From Blastocystis hominis (lineage: Eukaryota > Sar > Bigyra > Opalinata > Blastocystidae): DNA of 64,000 nucleotides. Position numbers and translations under genes: made by a program. The stretch's first letter is position 1; each line of letters starts with the position of its first letter. The stretch spans positions 124,001 to 188,000 of the forward strand of contig NW_013171849.1 of NCBI RefSeq assembly GCF_000151665.1, in the 5' to 3' direction. Below the pieces are notes generated by a model. It searched no databases. It had not been told where the DNA came from and saw only the letters and a program-made list of their open reading frames with translations. Of this stretch, positions 24,369-34,848 are shown piece by piece.

Positions 24369-25172
24369 ATGGTGAGATACAGGTAGGGATCGTATTTGTA
24401 TTTTGCTGTCTTATTGGAGTTGTTTTCGTTTTTGTGCTAAATGGGATGCAAATTGCCACTTTTTGAATTTCATTTTATCAGAAAACTAACCTATTCTATA
24501 GTATGACTCCTGCTGATACCAAGAAGAGTATTCCCCTGTAATTCCTGTTTCTTATGTGTAGGCTGCAAGGCCCGCGGTTCTTACTTGACTGTGCACTTCA
24601 AGAACGCTCACGAGGTGGGTGCTGCCATCAAGGACATGTCTCTGCTCAAGGCCGAGAAGTACCTTAACGATGTGATTGCCCACAAGCAGGCTGTCGCCTT
24701 CACCCGCTTCAACGGTGGTGTTGGTCGTCACGCCCAGGCTCACTCCATCAAGGCTCCTGGAGATCAGTGCAGATGGCCCAAGGCTGCCTGCAAGTTCTTC
24801 CTGGTGCTTCTGAACAACCTGAAGGCCAACGGTGAGGCGAAGGGTCTGAACGTGGAGAACCTTCGCATCAGCCATGTGCAGGTGAACCAGGCTCCCGTGA
24901 TGCGTCGTCGCACCTACCGCGCTCACGGACGTGTGTGCCGTAGGCAGTTGGTTTTTGTTGGTAATGTGTAGCCTATCTCCGCCACCCTGCTCACATTGAG
25001 ATGATGTGCACCGAGGAGGATTCTGCGGTGAAGAAGGCTACTTCGGTAAGTATGGAGGCGTAGTGTCATGGTGTAGAAGCCCACGCACAAGCGTCTCACT
25101 CGCAGACAGCTGGCGTACAGAAAGCTCACTCACCAGAAACTGGCTGAGAAGAAGAAGGAGGAGCAGGCCTAA
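24369..25172 (+). CDS. RPL17: 60S ribosomal protein L17 (uL22)
   Basis: Exons 24369-24382, 24502-24527, 24562-24939, 24972-25045 and 25077-25172 give 195 aa. Motifs: MVRYS start split by intron 1, [57 protein letters not shown], and a Lys/Glu-rich tail. It is a component of the large ribosomal subunit lining the exit tunnel. Intron 1 (24383-24501) is 119 nt, about four times the normal size here, and directly follows the fourth codon; long first introns in ribosomal-protein genes often carry regulatory function, which is only a suggestion. The TAA at 25170-25172 overlaps the stop of the convergent gene. A near-match to the polyadenylation octamer (AGTTTGTT) begins on the last base of the stop. 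Confidence 0.95.
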
Positions 25173-26444
25173 GTTTGTTTCATAGCAGCCGTGGTCGGTT
25201 GGTTGATGCTGGCATGTTTGTTATCACAAAGAGAGCAATGGGTGTGTAGAGTACAGCACTGTCGATTGGAGGCGCGGAGCTGCTTGGCGCCCTTCTCGCC
25301 TACATAGCCGTAGTGAACGCTGCCGTTTCGCATCACTTCGATGTTCCAGTTGCGATTCGGACGCGTTTGCGAGCCCGCTCTGCGGTTGAAGAAGCCATCG
25401 ATCCCCTCGTGAAACCCGATCACTACGCGTGAATCGCTCTGCACAAACACACCCGCAGTCGTCGCATCGATCAGATCGCCCGCCTCGTAGATCACTCCCA
25501 TCAAGTAGTTGTCGATTCGTAGACGACCAATCACAGCGCTCTGCGACGTATTCGTGACGAGAGGCATGGCTTGACGCGAAAACACGAAATAGTCCTAGAA
25601 CAAACAAAGAGCGACAGAGAGGCAAACGGCACTTCCCGGAGATCGGATGCGTGCTCTGCTACGCGTGTAGTTCGCAAAATAGGAGCGTAGAGCTTCAAAA
25701 GAATCGAAAGAAGAGGGAAGGTCGCTCCAGCTTCGCTCATAAACACGGCCAGCGATCTCATGCTAGATGTCAGCGCGAAGGATAGAAAGGACGCACCATC
25801 GGTTTTATCTGGCCGGACTTCACAGAATTCTCACAAAACGAAAGGACATCGAAGATCATGGGATCAACGAGGATGTCAAAGTTGATGTACCCATAGTATT
25901 TCGCGCTGACAAGTCGTTGGGCAATCGAAAACATCGATGTAATTATGGGCAAACCGAAAGGATTGACCCTACATAAGACCACATCCAGAAACACACTCAA
26001 AATCAGAAACAATAATCACAGAGGAACTTGACAAAGCAGAAGCGAGAGTTTGTGTCTTAGTAAATAGAATAGCACGAAAACTATATTTGGACGCGTAGAT
26101 GTCACACATGGAACGAAACAGCTTTAATTTTCGCATCGTATATGGAGAATAACCATCTTCCGTGGAAAATAGGACAAGGTCAAACGTTTTATCACCAGTA
26201 GTGCTTAGATAGTTTTGTACCCCTAATGGCCTTCCATTTTCCTTCGCTTGAGAAGGCAAGAAGAATCTTGAGGTAGGAGGTTTCGGTAACTTTGCAAAAA
26301 CATAAATTGTAGAGCCAAGAGAGGTCTAGAATGAAATCTGGTTCAATAAAATACGTTAATTCTTAGAAGGGAGTAATTACAGAGAACAACAGCCCAAAAG
26401 ATGAGTAATAGTAACGCCCAGCACTTCCATGCACAACTCTTCAT
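25169..26444 (-). CDS. Type II membrane glycosyltransferase-like protein (GT-A fold)
   Basis: Five exons (introns 25969-25996 of 28 nt, one of 34 nt near 25760-25797, one of 33 nt near 25596, and a 62-nt first intron) give 372 aa. The N-terminus MKSCAWKCWALLLLIFWAVV is a signal anchor. Then FDLVLFSTEDGYS, VIIVSDFEVNPFGLPIITSM, AKYYGYINFDILVDP (the (Y)xNxDI acidic motif of this nucleotide-sugar transferase group), GRVYE, a GSADYFVFSRQAMP segment, IGRLRIDNYLM and LIDAT. This order matches a widespread family of uncharacterised eukaryotic and bacterial GT-A proteins; donor and acceptor are unknown. Topology suggests a Golgi lumenal enzyme. Its stop at 25169-25171 overlaps the RPL17 stop. The last 35 residues are unlike the family and may be read-through toward that shared stop. 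Confidence 0.7.
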
Positions 26445-26572
26445 GTTATTGAATCTGCTGTAATCAATAACGGAAAAGTTGAGGATTCGCTTTTTTCATC
26501 TATTTCACTTTGCTTTTTTCATTTCGATTCTCATCACCACTTTCATCGTGTGTTCAACCAAACATTCCACAC

Positions 26573-28322
26573 TCATCGTTTTCTCTTGGCCTCTCGCTCT
26601 CCTCTCTGCTCAATCGGTCTCTTCACACTGCTCTTCTTATGATACCGCTTCCCTGCGCTTCCTTCCGACTCGATCGTGAACTCCTCATCGCTCTCCTCCT
26701 TCTTCGGCGCTCTCGCCACCCTTTTCTTCCGATTCGTCGTCGCGATCCGCCTATCCTCGCACTCCCTCCGCTCTCCTCACCGCGTCCCCGAGTTAATCAG
26801 CGTTCCCTTCGTCTGCGAGCTCGACGGCTCGGTCTTCGGCTATCTCTTCACTCCTCTCGCTCGCTCCTACCGTTCCCCACGTGCTCTGCCGCATGCGGTA
26901 CGCCATCTCCGCCGCGGCCGCTGTGCACGGCGACGGACTCACATCTGCGTTTAAAGCGTTCTGACGAAGCTACGCGGCTCCGAACCGGAGCAGGGCTCCG
27001 CTCGCTCGGGCTCCACCACGATGTCCACGCTCTCCGCGGGCGGCGAGGCGAAGGACACCGGCTTCGCCGTCGGCGTGCGCGTCGATTTCCGATCGCTGTG
27101 CTGCGCGGCGCTCTCGGCCGATCGCGGCGTCGCCCAGGCGCGCGCGCGGGACGTGATGGCGAAGCCGTCCCCGCGGGGAGAGAGCAGAGAGCGCTGCACT
27201 GCGCGTTAGGAGGGAGGGAGAAGCAGACCGAGATCGGCGAGGACGCGGTCGAGATCGGGTTTTTTGAGCTCGAATTCGGAGGCGAGGAGAGCGGGATCCA
27301 CGGAGTCGTGAGCGAGGATGGAGCGAAGAACCGCGTCGGTCTGGGCGTCGGTCTGCGCGGGCTCCTGCGTCTCGACTGCGGTGTGCTGGGAGGAAGGATC
27401 GGTCTGGTGGAGCGTGGACTCGGTGACGCGCACTTTCATGCACATGGCGTGGAATGGCTGAGAGAGAGAAAAAAGAGAGAAGAAAAGTACGGTGCGAAGA
27501 CGACCCGCCTCGATGACGAAGGGATCGGATATGAAGGAGGAATCGCCCGGTCGGATCGAGGAGTCGGCGGTGTCTTCGAAATAGGCGGGTTGGTAATCGG
27601 GAGGCTGAGAGAGAGAAGAGAAGAGAGAGAGGAGTACGGTGATGTCGTCGTAGTAGTAGAGCTGGAGAGTGATCCATCGCTCGCGAGGCAGAGGAGAGAG
27701 CGTGCTGCAGAGCGTGATGAGCGTGCGAAGAAGAATCACCTGAGAGGTCAGAGACGAAGGGACCGAGAGAGAGTACCGCTTGGTTCTTCACGCCGTCGGT
27801 GCTCACGACGCTGCGCTCGTTGTTCTGCTTCACCTCCAGCTGGATGTGCTGCGTGTCTGGATAGGTGAAGGCGTCTAGGAGAGAGACAGGGAGAGAGGGA
27901 AGGAGTACAGGAATACGTTTCGATGAGGCGGGATTGGGATTTATTCTCGGGATTGTCGTAGATCGCGAAGACCAGACCGCGAAGATAACGCTTTTCGAGA
28001 GCATCTGGAAGGTGGGATAGACGAGAGGCAACTCACCGAAAACACCCTCTTCGAGCCAGCGAGTCAGCTGCCAGGCTTCCGAGTTGTGAATGTGAGGCTC
28101 GCTTCCCTCCTTGGTGTCCATAGGATGGAGCGCATTGATCATGATTCCTGCGTAGTTCTTCTTACAGAAGCAGTCTTCGTCGAATAGATTTCGCAAATAA
28201 CAGATTTCACTTATCTTTCGGTCAATGTTGTCAAGTAACCGTACGGAGGTACGAATCATATTTTTCACTACTGCTAACGACTGCTGTTGCGTAACCGCCT
28301 CCACTTCCGATTTTTGCTGCAT
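26573..28322 (-). CDS. HORMA-domain meiotic chromosome axis protein (Hop1/HORMAD)
   Basis: Eleven exons give 476 aa; introns of 29-37 nt at 28215-28244, 28005-28036, 27875-27908, 27740-27776, 27605-27637, 27458-27490, 27198-27227, 26945-26973, 26840-26870 and 26752-26781. Residues 1 to about 240 form a HORMA domain: VVKNMIRTSI, EICYLRNLFDEDCF, the GVFDALEKRYLRGLVFAIYD segment, the ETYSYAFTYPD safety-belt core, WITLQLYYYDDITPPDY and FHAMCMKVRV. Next comes a winged-helix-like region ending LADLVQRSLLSPRGDGF, then a Ser/Pro-rich linker and a basic tail (KKSSVKRPIEQRGERE...). Hop1/HORMAD proteins coat meiotic axes and promote inter-homologue recombination, together with RAD51/DMC1. The winged-helix placement and basic, possibly DNA-binding tail are inferred from sequence. 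Confidence 0.85.
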
Positions 28323-28449
28323 TGCAGTTGCACTCTAGAAAGAAGCATTTCTCGGTAAAAGGAACCATTGTTTCGCAATCCTCTGTCGAGCGAACAAATA
28401 AAGTATGCAAATGTCCAGTCGCAACAATTCCCTCCACCTCCATGTGTGA

Positions 28450-28457
28450 AACAAACA
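28450..28457 (-). terminator. TGTTTGTT motif (minus strand), RPL10 gene
   Basis: 17 nt beyond the RPL10 stop; it falls between RPL10 and the HORMAD start, which lies on the same strand. Confidence 0.7.
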
Positions 28458-28474
28458 ACCATAAACTGAAATCC

Positions 28475-29587
<1,113 letters not shown>

Positions 29588-29669
29588 CGACAACTGCAGG
29601 ATTCGAACCTGCGCGGGCAAAGCCCAACAGATTTCTAGTCTGTCTCCTTAACCACTCGGACAAGTTGTC
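29588..29669 (-). tRNA. tRNA-Ser (anticodon AGA)
   Basis: 82-nt class II tRNA on the minus strand. Acceptor GACAACT pairs with AGTTGTC; D-arm with GAGTGGTTAAGGAG; anticodon stem ACAGA/TCTGT around CTAGAAA (anticodon AGA, read as IGA); a long variable arm; T-arm GCAGG-TTCGAAT-CCTGC. Discriminator G as in eukaryotic tRNA-Ser. No intron or CCA. Confidence 0.93.
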
Positions 29670-29843
29670 TTGGAAACCATCTCCAACAATCACTACTTAT
29701 TAGTACACCAGAAATTCTTGAATGAAACGCTTCTGAGTAGGGAAAACAATGCCATATTCTGTAGTGGCAGTTGACCACACATTCAATTTTCAGAGCATTT
29801 AGAATCTTTTGGTAGTTTTTTTCCAATATGGATGATGGGGTAG

Positions 29844-30381
29844 ATGGAGTGTTACGTTTGTGGAGAGAAGGGTCACAAAGCTCGCGATTGTCCGAACCGT
29901 TTGTGTTTTTTACCAGAATCAGAATTAGGTGAGAACTCTAATAACGAGAGACCTGTGAAGTGCTATATTTGCGGCGGATTTGGTCATATTTCTCGTGACT
30001 GCCCTAGCGAGTCTGGAAATCGCCGTGAGACTACCTGCTACAACTGCGGAAAGCCCGGACACATTTCCCGTGACTGCCCCGAGGAACAGTATTGGAATGG
30101 AGAAGGAGATAATGCGTAGCACCCATCCTGTTAATCCTCAGAGATCGAGAGTCATCATTTGCCGCAAGTGCAACCAGGAAGGTCACATTGCTCGCGACTG
30201 CCCCAACGATATTGTGTGCCACAACTGCCACCAGGCGGGACACGTTGCTCGCGACTGCCCCAACGAGGCTCTGTGCCACAACTGCAATCAGCCGGGTCAT
30301 CTTGCTCGCAACTGCCCGAATGAGGGAGTGTGCCGCAAGTGCGGCCAGAGCGGACACATTGCTCGTGACTGCCCGAATTAA
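29844..30381 (+). CDS. CNBP/GIS2-like protein with seven CCHC zinc knuckles
   Basis: Two exons (intron 30089-30119, 31 nt) give 168 aa ending TAA at 30379. Seven C-x2-C-x4-H-x4-C knuckles: [98 protein letters not shown]. Such proteins bind single-stranded nucleic acid and act in translation control. Human CNBP also has seven knuckles plus an RGG box, which is missing here. The last four knuckles are separated by only PND/PNE and are almost identical in DNA, so they arose by recent tandem duplication. A second ATG at 29828 in another frame opens a short ORF and is not used. Confidence 0.9.
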
Positions 30382-30440
30382 GAGGTGATAAGATGTTTGG
30401 AGGATTTTACGGCTGTAATTTTCTACTATCATTTTGGAGT

Positions 30441-30448
30441 TGTTTGTT
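30441..30448 (+). terminator. TGTTTGTT motif, CNBP-like gene
   Basis: 59 nt after the stop, giving a longer 3' UTR than most genes here. Confidence 0.6.
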
Positions 30449-30477
30449 GCAGGAAAGAGAAGAAGTACATCGCACTA

Positions 30478-30876
30478 CTAAACATGACGTGGTCGCTTGG
30501 CTCGTCGAGCTACATGACTGTTGGGTCGAGCTCCATGGTTTGCTTTTTTGGGCATCCTCCGGGGTCTGCCAACCAGCATGAGTCCGTTTGTTATATATGC
30601 ATCCACTATGCCCTTCAGGAGGGTTGAACCCAGAAGGGTGCTTTGGAGTCCTAGTGAATTTGCTACTTGATAAGGAACAACGACATATAATACAAAAACA
30701 GGATAGAGGAGACAAAGGAAGCGCAATGGAACTACTTGCTCCAAAAGTGCGCATAAGCGGTACTCCCACTGTGCGACAGTAGCAGCAGCAACCGGAAAGG
30801 AGTCTCTGCATCCGTTGTTTGCTATTTTCAATAGCAGATTGAACCGCAAATTCGATTGAATTATTGGAATTGCCAA
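30478..30876 (-). CDS. Possible small basic protein (unrecognised)
   Basis: The 3' part of this open frame encodes LLKGIVDAYITNGLMLVGRP followed by a strongly basic tail with PKKANHGARPNSHVARRAKR. That tail resembles short basic mitochondrial ribosomal proteins in style, but I cannot assign a family. No ATG opens the frame; an ATG at about 30811 in another frame followed by a short intron could supply the N-terminus, but I did not find a convincing junction. No polyadenylation octamer lies close by. A spurious ORF remains possible. Confidence 0.3.
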   Translation of the reverse strand: MAIPIIQSNLRFNLLLKIANNGCRDSFPVAAATVAQWEYRLCALLEQVVPLRFLCLLYPVFVLYVVVPYQVANSLGLQSTLLGSTLLKGIVDAYITNGLMLVGRPRRMPKKANHGARPNSHVARRAKRPRHV

Positions 30877-31022
30877 AATCGGGCTACTCTGAAGGGCCCA
30901 AATTCAAGCAAAATGGGTCTCTAAATAGGTATCTTCTATTCCCATCAGACCCATTTGATTTTACCACCCATCGTATTTCATAATACCTGCTTAGTGAATA
31001 GCTGCACTTAAGTTTGTTAAAT

Positions 31023-31667
31023 ATGGCTGAAGAAAATACCGCTCCTGTTGTTGTATGGACTCTTTCGGTTGTTTTGATTGTCTAGGAAGAACCCAAGGTC
31101 GAAGAGGTCCCTGCTCTTGAGGCTGAGCACGAGCACGATCATGAGCACGAGCATGAGCATGAGCACGAGCATCCTAGCTTCATGCCCCCCAAGCCCAAGG
31201 TGGGAAGAAACGAGAAGAAGGCCCGCAAGCTGCTGATCACCCCTGATATGGAGGAGATCCCCAACATCATGAGAGCCACCTTCAAGAGAGACGAGAAGAC
31301 TTACTTCTTCGTTGACCAGCCCACCATCTACAAGGCCAAGACCTCTGACTGCTACATCGTGTTCGGAGTCGTGAAGGTGGACAATGGCGAGAGCAACGCT
31401 CTTCTGAACAGCGCTGTCGATAAGTTCAAGGCCCCTGAAGAGCCCGCTGAGGAGGCCGCTGAGAAGCCCGCTGAGGAGGCTGCTGAGAAGCCCGCTGAGG
31501 AGAAGAAGGCTGAGGAGCCTGAGGAGGAAGTGGACGCCACCGGAGTCAACCCCAACGACATCACCTTCGTGATGGAGCAGACCGGATGCACTCGTGCTGA
31601 GGCCGTGAAGGCTCTGCGTGACAATGACAACGATATGATCAACGCTGTCATGGCTCTGGGCAAGTAA
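31023..31667 (+). CDS. Nascent polypeptide-associated complex subunit alpha
   Basis: Two exons (intron 31053-31085, 33 nt) give 203 aa. NAC domain with GRNEKKARKLL, FKRDEKTYFFVDQPTIYKAK and YIVFGVVKVD; C-terminal UBA domain with PNDITFVMEQTGCTRAEAVK and ALRDNDNDMINAVMAL. NAC-alpha/beta binds ribosomes at the tunnel exit and shields nascent chains. Unusual: residues about 24-38 are a run of alternating Glu and His (encoded 31122-31170), and between NAC and UBA there are repeats of EEPAEEAAEKPA. The His/Glu run could bind metal (inference). Convergent with BRX1, whose stop lies 50 nt away. Confidence 0.95.
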
Positions 31668-31708
31668 TCGCCAGGAAGACAAACAAGTGCTCTTTCGTAG
31701 GTCCCTTC

Positions 31709-31716
31709 TGTTTGTT
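31709..31716 (+). terminator. TGTTTGTT motif, NAC-alpha gene
   Basis: Ends on the base next to the antisense BRX1 stop codon, so the NAC-alpha 3' UTR fills the whole gap between the convergent genes. Confidence 0.7.
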
Positions 31717-32757
31717 TCAAAAAACACACGATTCAAAGACATCAGCTAGCTCGTCCTCAGGCATCACGCGCTCCTCCTGTCGCTTGTGCAGCTCCTCCAG
31801 GGCCTTCTGTCGCTTCGCGTAGCTGCCGCTGGACTTCTTCTTCACCAGCGACCGGCTCTTTGCGGGCGAAATGTAGTTGGGATTCTCGTAGAGCGTCTTC
31901 CCCATGAAACTGTTGTCGAAGATGCGAATGATCTCCAGAACCAGGCGGGGACCGATCTCCGTGAGCTGCGGCTCGTGCCCGCGCTTCGCGAACTTCTCGG
32001 CCTCGTGCTCGTCATGTCCGCGCTCCGAAATCTGGTAGTTGCGAATCCAAATGCGACCGTCCAGGAAGAAGAAAGACATGATGTGGTCCACGAACGGCTT
32101 GCTCTTCGGGTGTCCGCGCGGCACCGCGAAGACCTGCTTGAAGAGAGCCTTGATCAGACGGAGCTCCGGGGACTTGTCGAAGGCGCTGTCGAACACGAGC
32201 AGAGGGCGCGAGCCCATCAGGCAATTGCCAGTCATCTTCAATTCCTCGGTCGTGTGGACTAGATGAGATGTGCACAAACGATTGGTTGGTACTGTTTTGA
32301 GCTAAAAAGCGAACCGAGGGACCGTCAGGAATACGACTGATCCACATGTACACATCAGTGTGACTGCGTGTCTAGGAAGTGACGAAAACAAAATAGAATC
32401 TTACCTCAAAAAAGATGGAAGTGGTGCAGGACTTTAACTCGGCCATTTCCGTAATGGCGGACAAACCACGCTTCGAATCAAGCTATCAAAATTAGAAACG
32501 GCCTTGACTCAGATCCTACCTTCACCTCCGACTTATAGTGCGGCATCAACGCTTCCAAGTCCTTCATTAAATGACGGGTGCGATAACTAATTCCGCGAGA
32601 TGCAAGAACCAAACAACGCTGCTTATTTTTGTATTCTACCTACCAGGTGAGGAAATACAGAGCACTCCCTTACTTTGTCTTTCACAATCGTGGGAGTGGC
32701 CGCTGACGGCTTGTTCTTCATAGGGATCTTTTTACTTTTGTCCTCCTTATTCTCCAT
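31717..32757 (-). CDS. BRX1: Ribosome biogenesis protein BRX1 (Brix domain)
   Basis: Five exons (introns 32640-32673, 32483-32519, 32372-32404, 32259-32292) give 300 aa. Motifs of BRX1: YKNKQRCLVLASRGISYRTR, HLMKDLEALMPHYKSEVKLD, FFETRSHTDVYMWISRIPDG, GPSVRFLAQNIHTTEELKMT, GNCLMGSRPLLVFD, HPKSKPFVDHIMSFFFLDGR and the EIGPRLVLEIIRIF block. BRX1 acts in nucleolar 60S assembly with EBP2 and related factors. The C-terminus ends soon after DELADVFES, lacking the long basic tail of animal BRX1. The TGA at 31717 is directly abutted by the NAC-alpha polyadenylation motif on the other strand. Confidence 0.93.
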
Positions 32758-32859
32758 CCTTTGGTTTGATTTCGGAAAAAAGACTGGCAATATTTGCCGT
32801 TCCAGAAAAATAGGGATAATTTCATTTCCTTTTCCTTGTGGTATTGTGTATTTGATTCC

Positions 32860-34537
32860 ATGACTACATCAAATACTGTGCGTCAGGGTGGTGTGGACTG
32901 ACTTATTAGAAACGTTTAACGAAGAATCAGAAACGGCGACAAAAGAAGAGAGAATTAAAAAAGGAGGGACTTCTAGTAAAGCATGAAAACAAGGAAGTGG
33001 TATGGCAGTGGGAATTGGGGTGTACTTGTCTAGAAAGTTCCAACGCCGGAGCCCGTCACGGAGAAGGAATCTGCGAGCGATATAGAAGAATATATTGTGG
33101 ATAGTGAATTCGATCGTGTGAAAGATCAATATGTCGAGCTACAGGAAGTCTTTAAGAATTTTGCTGCTAAGGAAGCGTCTAGCATTGCTCATGTAATCGG
33201 ATCATGCGCGATATCACCAAATAGAGTAGTATCAATCCCACCGCTGGCACAGAAGATGGAAAAGTCACCGAGATGCAGGAGGAAACTGCTGTACGAACTC
33301 ATTGAATTCAATACTATCACAGGAAAGCTTAATGAATGCAGATCAGCCCAAGGAGAAGAAGCTAAGCAAGAAAGCGCGCAAGCAGGCCAGCAGACTCACC
33401 GTCGCCGAGCTAAAGCAGCTGGTCCGTCGTCCCGATGTGGTCGAAGTGGAAGATGTCACGGCTGCAGATCCGCGTCTGCTGATTTACCTCAAATCCTATC
33501 GGAACACTGTTCCTGTCCCTCGCCATTGGTGCTCGAAACGCCACTACCTGCAGGGTCGACGCGGAACGGAGAAACCGGCGTTTAAACTTCCAGGTCCGTT
33601 TTTTGGAATTCCAAAAATCTAGACTACATCGCAAACACAGGAATCGCGGACGTCCGCGCGTCGATCGCAGAGAACGAGCGCGACCAGAGCCTCCAGTCGA
33701 TCGCTCGCGAGCGAGCGCACCCGAAGCTGCATCGCATGGACATCAGTTTCGATGTGCTGTGAGCATGTGTGTGGGCCATGACAAACAGCGAGGACGCGTT
33801 CTTCCGACACATGACGAAGCCCAAACTGACCGGATTCGGCGAGGTTTACTACGAAGGCAAGGAGTACGAAGTCCGGCTCACCGACAAAAAGCCGGGGAAG
33901 CTTTCCCCGCGGTTACGCGTACCCTCATTCCCGCGGTACTCTCTAGGAAGCCCTGGGCATGTCGGAACTGTCGCCGCCGCCGTGGCTGTGGATGCAGCAG
34001 CGCCTGGGCCCGCCGCCGTCGTACCCGAATCTGAAAATCCCCGGGGTGAACTCGCCGATCCCGCCGCACTGTCAGCTCGGGTACTTCGCGGAGGGATGGG
34101 GCCGGTACCCGGTGGACGAGCAGGGAAGGCCGCTGTACGGAGATGTGTTCGGGACGTACGTGGAGGAGACGGAGAAGGCGAAGATCGATCCGGAGTTGGT
34201 GAAGCTGTGGGGCGAGTTGCCGCCTGTGAATTATGAGGAGGAGGAGAAGAAGGAGCGAGAGATGGAGGGAGGAGAGGAGAACGAGATGGAGATGGAGATG
34301 GAGGCGGAGAGAGAGAAGGAGAAGGAAGGAGGAGAAGAAGAGGAGGAGGAGAGGAAGATGGTCATTCCTGGAAGCGAAGTGCCGATGGAGATTCCGCTGA
34401 GGAAGGATGTGGGAGGCGGAGAGAAGGCGGCGGAGGAGAAGACGCTGTTCACGCCGCTGGAGGAGGTGGAGGTGAGCGGGGGAACGGGGCTGATGCCGGT
34501 GACGAAGAAATATGTGATTCCGGGGAAGAGTGTGTGA
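32860..34537 (+). CDS. SF3B2: Splicing factor 3B subunit 2 (SF3b145)
   Basis: Eight exons (introns 32878-32909, 33000-33033, 33193-33224, 33291-33322, 33594-33622, 33759-33788, 33919-33946) give 486 aa. A basic N-terminus (KRLTKNQKRRQKKRELKK), then the DUF382/PSP core: KKLSKKARKQ, TVAELKQLVRRPDVVEVEDV, NTVPVPRHWCSKRHYLQGRR, MTKPKLTGFGEVYYEGKEYE, PPPSYPNLKIPGVNSPIP, GWGRYPVDEQGRPLYGDVFG. An acidic Glu/Met-rich stretch follows. SF3B2 is part of U2 snRNP and contacts pre-mRNA near the branch point, so it has to work on introns of about 30 nt here. It is about half the size of human SF3B2: the N-terminal SAP/Pro-rich half is missing. The in-frame ATG at 33331 would give a shorter form; upstream exons join well, so I prefer 32860. 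Confidence 0.93.
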
Positions 34538-34563
34538 GAGAGGAAGAAGTAGAATGGATGGGT

Positions 34564-34571
34564 TGTTTGTT
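34564..34571 (+). terminator. TGTTTGTT motif, SF3B2 gene
   Basis: 26 nt after the TGA at 34535-34537. Confidence 0.7.
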
Positions 34572-34587
34572 TTGATAATCGTTGGTG

Positions 34588-34678
34588 GATGAATGAATGG
34601 ATGGATGAATAAATAAATAGATGAATGAATGAATGAATGAATGAATGAATGGAGAAATGGGTGAATGGATGAATAATT
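34588..34678. repeat. (GAAT/GGAT)n microsatellite
   Basis: Imperfect tetranucleotide array, seven perfect GAAT units near 34622-34650, flanked by GGAT and AAAT variants. It lies in the SF3B2 3' flank. A similar GAAT array occurs at 51932-51964. Confidence 0.9.
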
Positions 34679-34838
34679 GAAGGATTCAGTGAATAGTTCA
34701 GTGAATGAACGACAAGCTACTGATTCTTGTCTCCCCCAATTGATTAAACAAGCTTCTCATTCATTCTAAACTTCGATTTCTCACTCTCATTGCAGAGATC
34801 CACCCAACACGCAACACACGACTATTTCGATTGTGCAA

Positions 34839-34846
34839 AACAAACA
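34839..34846 (-). terminator. TGTTTGTT motif (minus strand), pICln gene
   Basis: Starts exactly 5 nt after the T of the pICln stop (TGA, AT, octamer), the same spacing as in the MFS gene and in the stopless eIF4A3 gene. Confidence 0.75.
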
Positions 34847-34848
34847 AT

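Noticed and set aside
26510-27868. Plus-strand ORF of 452 codons over the HORMAD gene
   Set aside because: Antisense of the HORMAD exons and introns; composition is Arg/Ser-rich noise.
26970-28322. Minus-strand ORF of 450 codons read straight through HORMAD introns
   Set aside because: Its first third is real HORMA sequence, but it then drifts out of frame because introns are read through; the spliced model keeps all family motifs.
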